This document shows positions 34,037 through 37,041 of a DNA stretch of 37,041 bases, one piece after another; the stretch's first letter is position 1; every line of letters begins with the position of its first letter. Both the position numbers and the translations under genes were made by a program. The notes under the pieces were generated by a model that was given only the letters and a program-made list of their open reading frames with translations, searched no databases and had not been told where the DNA came from. Source of the stretch: Deltaproteobacteria bacterium (GTDB lineage: Bacteria; Desulfobacterota; Desulfarculia; JACQYL01); assembly GCA_016208165.1 (NCBI GenBank), contig JACQYL010000056.1, positions 1-37,041 on the forward strand, in the 5' to 3' direction.

Positions 34037-36111
34037 GTAAATGTAGTGCTCGAATAGGTCGCTATAGTGAACCCCTTCGTCGCCCGGGTGTTTTTTGAGA
34101 TGTCCCTTAATAAATGCACCAATCTTCTCACCTCGTGGGTACCGAATAAGTCCGGCTCTTTCTGTTCAAACAAGTTTTTGATTACAGGTGTTTTGACCTC
34201 ATCAGCCACCTGCCTTAATAGCTCGTCGAAGTCGTACGCTTCCATTTGACCGCTACGCACCATGCGGCTCACGACCTCGTCATAGATGCGGTCCTTGGTA
34301 CAGCCGGGGTTTGCGCCGATGTAATCACCGATAATTTGGCGGACCTTATCGTTAAAAGTAGTTTCGTCTTCCTCGCCGGTGATAGCAATGGTCGCCGCTA
34401 CCTCACCTGACTTTGGCTTGCGAAAGTTGATGACAAGATCACGTTTGTTGACTTTATCTGCAAAATATTGATTTGTAGTTTTAGTGGCCGAATCAATGTA
34501 GAGTGCTTGTTCAGTCCTCTCCACGACAAATCCAGCTTGGGCCATAATATCTTGCACCAAAGCCCAAGTGCCTTCTGAGGTATCGTGATAGCAGAAGGAA
34601 GTGCAACGTCCTGGTTTTAATACTCGATAGCATTCTGCCATTGCTTGGCGCATCATATTAGCCCAGTCTTCTTCTGTTGTTCCACGCACTTCATTAACTA
34701 TAATCTCATCTTCATGCCAATGCATATCTAAATTAAGCCAAGTTTCCCATATGAAATTTAATTCACCATATTGGACTTTTTCTGCATACGGGGGATCTGT
34801 AAAAATATAGTCTACAAATGAAGTTGGGATTCGCATAACACATGCATTGGATGTATCAATAAACAGTTTGGATTGCTGTAATGCTATATTGTTATAGCCG
34901 GATATCATGTCACCCAAAGATTCATGCATAAATCTTCCAACATGAACATCATGCAATAACTGCGGTATGTAATAGGTACCCTTTTGAATGCGACCAATTC
35001 CATCATTATTGTGCGCCATCATCCGCGACGACTTTAGAAGAATACTAGTGAACATAAATGAAAGCTGATCTTTGTGATCACCTGCATTTTTAATTTCTTC
35101 AAGGTACGCTGCCAAAGCCCATAAATTGCGTTTGGTAAAGAGTTCGGCAACAGTTCGAAAATTACGTCCCGGCCGCCATTCATTCCCCCAAGGCTCCGTG
35201 TCAGAGTCAACATGCATCATCCGATCCTTTGGGTACCAGTACGGAATATCCTTCGCCTCAATATCCCGAATCTTCTCCAGATTATATTTCACGAAATAAT
35301 CGCGTTTCTTTTTATCCGGGTCGTTGTGTCGCCTCTCGCCACGTGCCGGTTTACATCCGGCTTCGCAGATATAGCTCACCAGCACCGGCACTGCGCCAAA
35401 TTTTTTAGCTCGCGTGCTGATCTCTTCCACAATGCCTCTTTTGTGGCAGCGGGGGCAGGCGCTGATTTTCTTGGGTTTACCCTTGGCAGTAGTTCCTTCT
35501 ACCTCCACGCAATCGAACAGCGTCACCTTCTCCAGGCAGCGCGGGCACTGAAAGACTTGGGAATAAACCGTGTAGGCCGTAGTCGCCTTGCCGTTGCAAC
35601 GGTCGCATCGGGTCTCGTAAAGCCAGTCAATCTCCGGCTTGACCTTGCGCTTGAGATCCTCGAAAGCTTTCTGGAGTTCATCCACGTCAACCGGCGCGCA
35701 GTAATTCTTAGTGATGAAGGTCGCCGCCGGAGAGCGGTCGATGGCGATGGCCTTACGGCCCTCCATCAGCGCAGCTAGGGCTGTGCCGCCCGAGCCGCAG
35801 AAGGGATCGAGCACCAGATCGCCGGGTTTGGTATAGTGCCGGATGTACTGGCGGATGGCATCATGCGGCTTCTTCGACCAGTAGGTGTGCATGTTATAGA
35901 TGGCCGTGGCCTTGGTGGTTTCAATGGGCTTATCGAAAGCGGAAACATCATAATCGTCCGTCTTCGGATCGTATGGCCGCTCCTTGATATGCTGCTCCAC
36001 GAATGACCGCAGGTTCGGGTTCGGCTTATCGCCGGAATAGTAACCCTCCGGCATCTTGGGGACTTCTTTTTTCCAAAGGCTCATGTTCTTGTCAGGGTTG
36101 CGTTTGGGCAT
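34030..36111 (-). CDS. Amino-DNA methyltransferase of the BREX locus, main part
   Basis: 693-aa SAM-dependent DNA amino-methyltransferase, probably adenine-specific. The SAM motif is VLDPFCGSGGTALAAL (DPFCGSGG 102-109), and the catalytic motif DPPY is at 439-442 in DYIFTDPPYAEKVQYGEL. Between them, cysteines at about 169/172, 189/192, 219/222 and 249/253 form zinc-ribbon-like knuckles (CDRC, CPRC, CPRC, CEAGC), an unusual insertion that may read DNA. It plays the PglX role but lacks the canonical 1200-aa PglX layout and the N-terminal DUF1156 pattern. The final 20 or so codons of this frame look like read-through of a shifted frame. The region 34430-35240 is clearly AT-richer than the flanks. 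It starts directly after hepT. Confidence 0.87.
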   Translation of the reverse strand: MPKRNPDKNMSLWKKEVPKMPEGYYSGDKPNPNLRSFVEQHIKERPYDPKTDDYDVSAFDKPIETTKATAIYNMHTYWSKKPHDAIRQYIRHYTKPGDLVLDPFCGSGGTALAALMEGRKAIAIDRSPAATFITKNYCAPVDVDELQKAFEDLKRKVKPEIDWLYETRCDRCNGKATTAYTVYSQVFQCPRCLEKVTLFDCVEVEGTTAKGKPKKISACPRCHKRGIVEEISTRAKKFGAVPVLVSYICEAGCKPARGERRHNDPDKKKRDYFVKYNLEKIRDIEAKDIPYWYPKDRMMHVDSDTEPWGNEWRPGRNFRTVAELFTKRNLWALAAYLEEIKNAGDHKDQLSFMFTSILLKSSRMMAHNNDGIGRIQKGTYYIPQLLHDVHVGRFMHESLGDMISGYNNIALQQSKLFIDTSNACVMRIPTSFVDYIFTDPPYAEKVQYGELNFIWETWLNLDMHWHEDEIIVNEVRGTTEEDWANMMRQAMAECYRVLKPGRCTSFCYHDTSEGTWALVQDIMAQAGFVVERTEQALYIDSATKTTNQYFADKVNKRDLVINFRKPKSGEVAATIAITGEEDETTFNDKVRQIIGDYIGANPGCTKDRIYDEVVSRMVRSGQMEAYDFDELLRQVADEVKTPVIKNLFEQKEPDLFGTHEVRRLVHLLRDISKNTRATKGFTIATYSSTTFTW
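34090..34096 (-). other. A-AAA-AAC slippery heptamer, possible -1 frameshift site
   Basis: In the methyltransferase zero frame the codons are TCA AAA AAC, that is A-AAA-AAC, the classical X-XXY-YYZ pattern. A -1 slip leads exactly into the frame that continues as HPGDEGVHYSDLFEH and the C-terminal part. No clear downstream stem-loop is seen. Since the -1 frame also looks protein-like before the heptamer, a small upstream deletion is an equally good explanation. Confidence 0.35.
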
Positions 36112-36474
36112 CTATTCCTGCTCCTTCGATCCCGGCTTTTCATCCTTTAAAAGTCTTCTGCAGGCGGTTTCGAGCGCATCCAGTTTGTTTTGCACCACGT
36201 CCCAGACTACGGGAAGGCTGACGCCGAAATACTCATGGGCCAATATGTTTCGCAGCCCCACAATCTTTCGCCACTCAATATCACCGGCCCGTTCCTTTAC
36301 CGCCTCCGGCAGGCGTCCTGCCGCCTCGCCGACGATCTCGAGATTGCGCACCACTGCATCCTGGGTCTTCCGGTCCCGTGTGAAGACGTCATAACTCATC
36401 GAAACCGTGTATTCCCGGATCTGGCCGATGGCCTCCAGGATGTCGTCTATATACAGGCGGGGATCCCTACGCAT
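36112..36474 (-). CDS. hepT: HepT-like HEPN RNase toxin
   Basis: 120-aa HepT (DUF86) protein. The catalytic and AMPylation motif RxxxxHxY is intact: Arg75, His80 and Tyr82 in LRNILAHEYFG. The N-terminal pattern RDPRLYIDDILEAIGQI and AVVRNLEIVGEAAGRLP are typical. HepT is an RNA-cleaving toxin inactivated by its MntA partner through AMPylation of the motif tyrosine. It overlaps mntA by 8 nt and abuts the methyltransferase ATG, so it lies in the BREX transcript. Confidence 0.88.
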   Translation of the reverse strand: MRRDPRLYIDDILEAIGQIREYTVSMSYDVFTRDRKTQDAVVRNLEIVGEAAGRLPEAVKERAGDIEWRKIVGLRNILAHEYFGVSLPVVWDVVQNKLDALETACRRLLKDEKPGSKEQE

Positions 36475-36757
36475 AAACCACCTCCTGCTCTATGATCGGC
36501 CTGAGACGAGGTTTTACGGTATCCGCCAGAACCAGATCCACAGGCCGCTGAAGAACCTCTTCCAGCCTGAATTTAAGGTCCATGTAATTATCAAAGGTAG
36601 GCTCAGCCAGTTCCACGATGATATCCACATCGCTTTCGGAGCTTTCATCCCCTCTGGCGCACGAACCGAAAACGCCGATGCGCATCACTGAAAACCGCTC
36701 ATTTAACTCCCGGCGGACTGCGGCAATTTTTTTAACTGCATCTATACTCGTTGCCAT
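36467..36757 (-). CDS. mntA: MntA-type AMPylating antitoxin
   Basis: 96-aa nucleotidyltransferase with the MntA signature GS-x10-D-x-D: Gly31, Ser32, Asp43 and Asp45 in VFGSCARGDESSESDVDIIVEL. It is expected to AMPylate and neutralise the adjacent HepT. The start at 36757 (MATSIDAVKK) is chosen; the longer frame from 36793 would translate the purine-rich repeat in front of it. An AGGG-containing purine tract serves as Shine-Dalgarno. It begins 32 bp after the stop of the BrxF-like gene. Confidence 0.87.
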   Translation of the reverse strand: MATSIDAVKKIAAVRRELNERFSVMRIGVFGSCARGDESSESDVDIIVELAEPTFDNYMDLKFRLEEVLQRPVDLVLADTVKPRLRPIIEQEVVYA

Positions 36758-36760
36758 TTC

Positions 36761-36790
36761 TTTACCCTTTCGCCTTTGCCCTTTGCCCTT
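36761..36790. repeat. 30-bp direct repeat upstream of mntA (copy 2)
   Basis: Matches 33629-33658 at 26 of 30 positions (core CCCTTTCGCCTTTG). It ends 3 bp before the mntA start and touches the last base of the upstream gene's stop codon. Confidence 0.7.
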
Positions 36791-37041
36791 CACTCCCTAA
36801 TCTCCCATAAGTGGTTTTCGGCAATCAGGTTTGTGGGCAGCGTGTAGTCACCCTCGTCCATTTCATGAAACATGATGATCCGGCCACGCGACCTCCGGCC
36901 GGGCAGAAGGAGCAGCACCCGGTCCTCGTCCGCCGCCATGGTTCGTAGTAGGTTCAGCTCGATGTGATAGGCAAAAAGCATCTCCAGGTTGGACAGGACC
37001 AGGATGCCCTGGCCGGTGAGATTTGCGCGCAGGAACCGCTC
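36790..37041 (-). CDS. BrxF-like protein, 3' part only
   Basis: 83 codons of a gene running off the right edge, ending in TGA at 36790-36792. Visible are ILVLSNLEMLFAYHIELNLL (beginning like the Walker-B strand and following helix of BrxF), DRVLLLLPGRRSRGRIIMFHE and NLIAENHLWEIRE at the end. The layout, an LxNLExLF motif then a strand ending in PGR followed by a beta hairpin, resembles the small ATPase BrxF that opens type 3 BREX operons. This is by-eye resemblance only. It precedes mntA by 32 bp on the same strand. The N-terminal P-loop that would confirm it lies outside the window. Confidence 0.4.
   Translation of the reverse strand, partial: ERFLRANLTGQGILVLSNLEMLFAYHIELNLLRTMAADEDRVLLLLPGRRSRGRIIMFHEMDEGDYTLPTNLIAENHLWEIRE

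Overview
The window looks like a chromosomal segment of an anaerobic, moderately GC-rich Desulfobacterota-type bacterium. This is inferred from gene content: a FadR-type TetR regulator with etfB-etfA, a BcrB/HgdB-type 2-hydroxyacyl-CoA dehydratase subunit, a DMSO-reductase-family molybdoenzyme locus, bifunctional phosphoglucose/phosphomannose isomerase and REP-associated transposase (RAYT) debris. No rRNA or marker gene fixes the species.

Layout. 1-3.1 kb: minus-strand tetR-etfB-etfA with a near-perfect FadR-like operator just upstream of tetR. 3.2-5.8 kb: plus-strand prmA-rsmE-zinc-ribbon gene, overlapping, ending at a strong hairpin. 5.9-6.1 kb: tRNA-Phe with a clear promoter and a rho-independent terminator. 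6.1-6.55 kb: an array of REP palindromes and collapsed RAYT fragments. 6.9-8.2 kb: a uracil-DNA-glycosylase-like gene and a hypothetical gene. 8.3-11.3 kb: a caspase/coiled-coil/FGE-fold fusion protein preceded by a decayed caspase paralogue. 11.4-12.8 kb: an intact RAYT gene flanked by REP repeats and carrying one inside its reading frame, then an orphan HicB antitoxin. 12.9-15.7 kb: the dehydratase subunit and a sulfotransferase-like protein. 16.3-19.7 kb: a TPR protein, a DmsB-like ferredoxin subunit and a broken DmsA-like catalytic gene. 20.2-23.3 kb: the isomerase, TenA and a HEAT-repeat protein.

23.4-37 kb (running off the right edge) is a minus-strand defence island. In transcription order it holds a BrxF-like partial gene, mntA-hepT, an amino-DNA methyltransferase whose C-terminal part lies in the -1 frame, a second MNT-HEPN pair, a BrxC/PglY-like ATPase, PglZ and BrxL. 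This is a BREX core that mixes components of the described types 3 and 4, with two HEPN/MNT toxin-antitoxin pairs embedded between BREX genes and a shared 30-bp sequence in front of each MNT gene. It is the strongest candidate for an undescribed system here.

Other points of interest: the frame break in the methyltransferase coincides with a canonical -1 slippery heptamer; the caspase-FGE protein ends in a sequence that looks like a diversity-generating-retroelement variable region; and the RAYT gene has absorbed a REP palindrome in frame. Protein functions are assigned from recognised motifs by eye; no database search was run.
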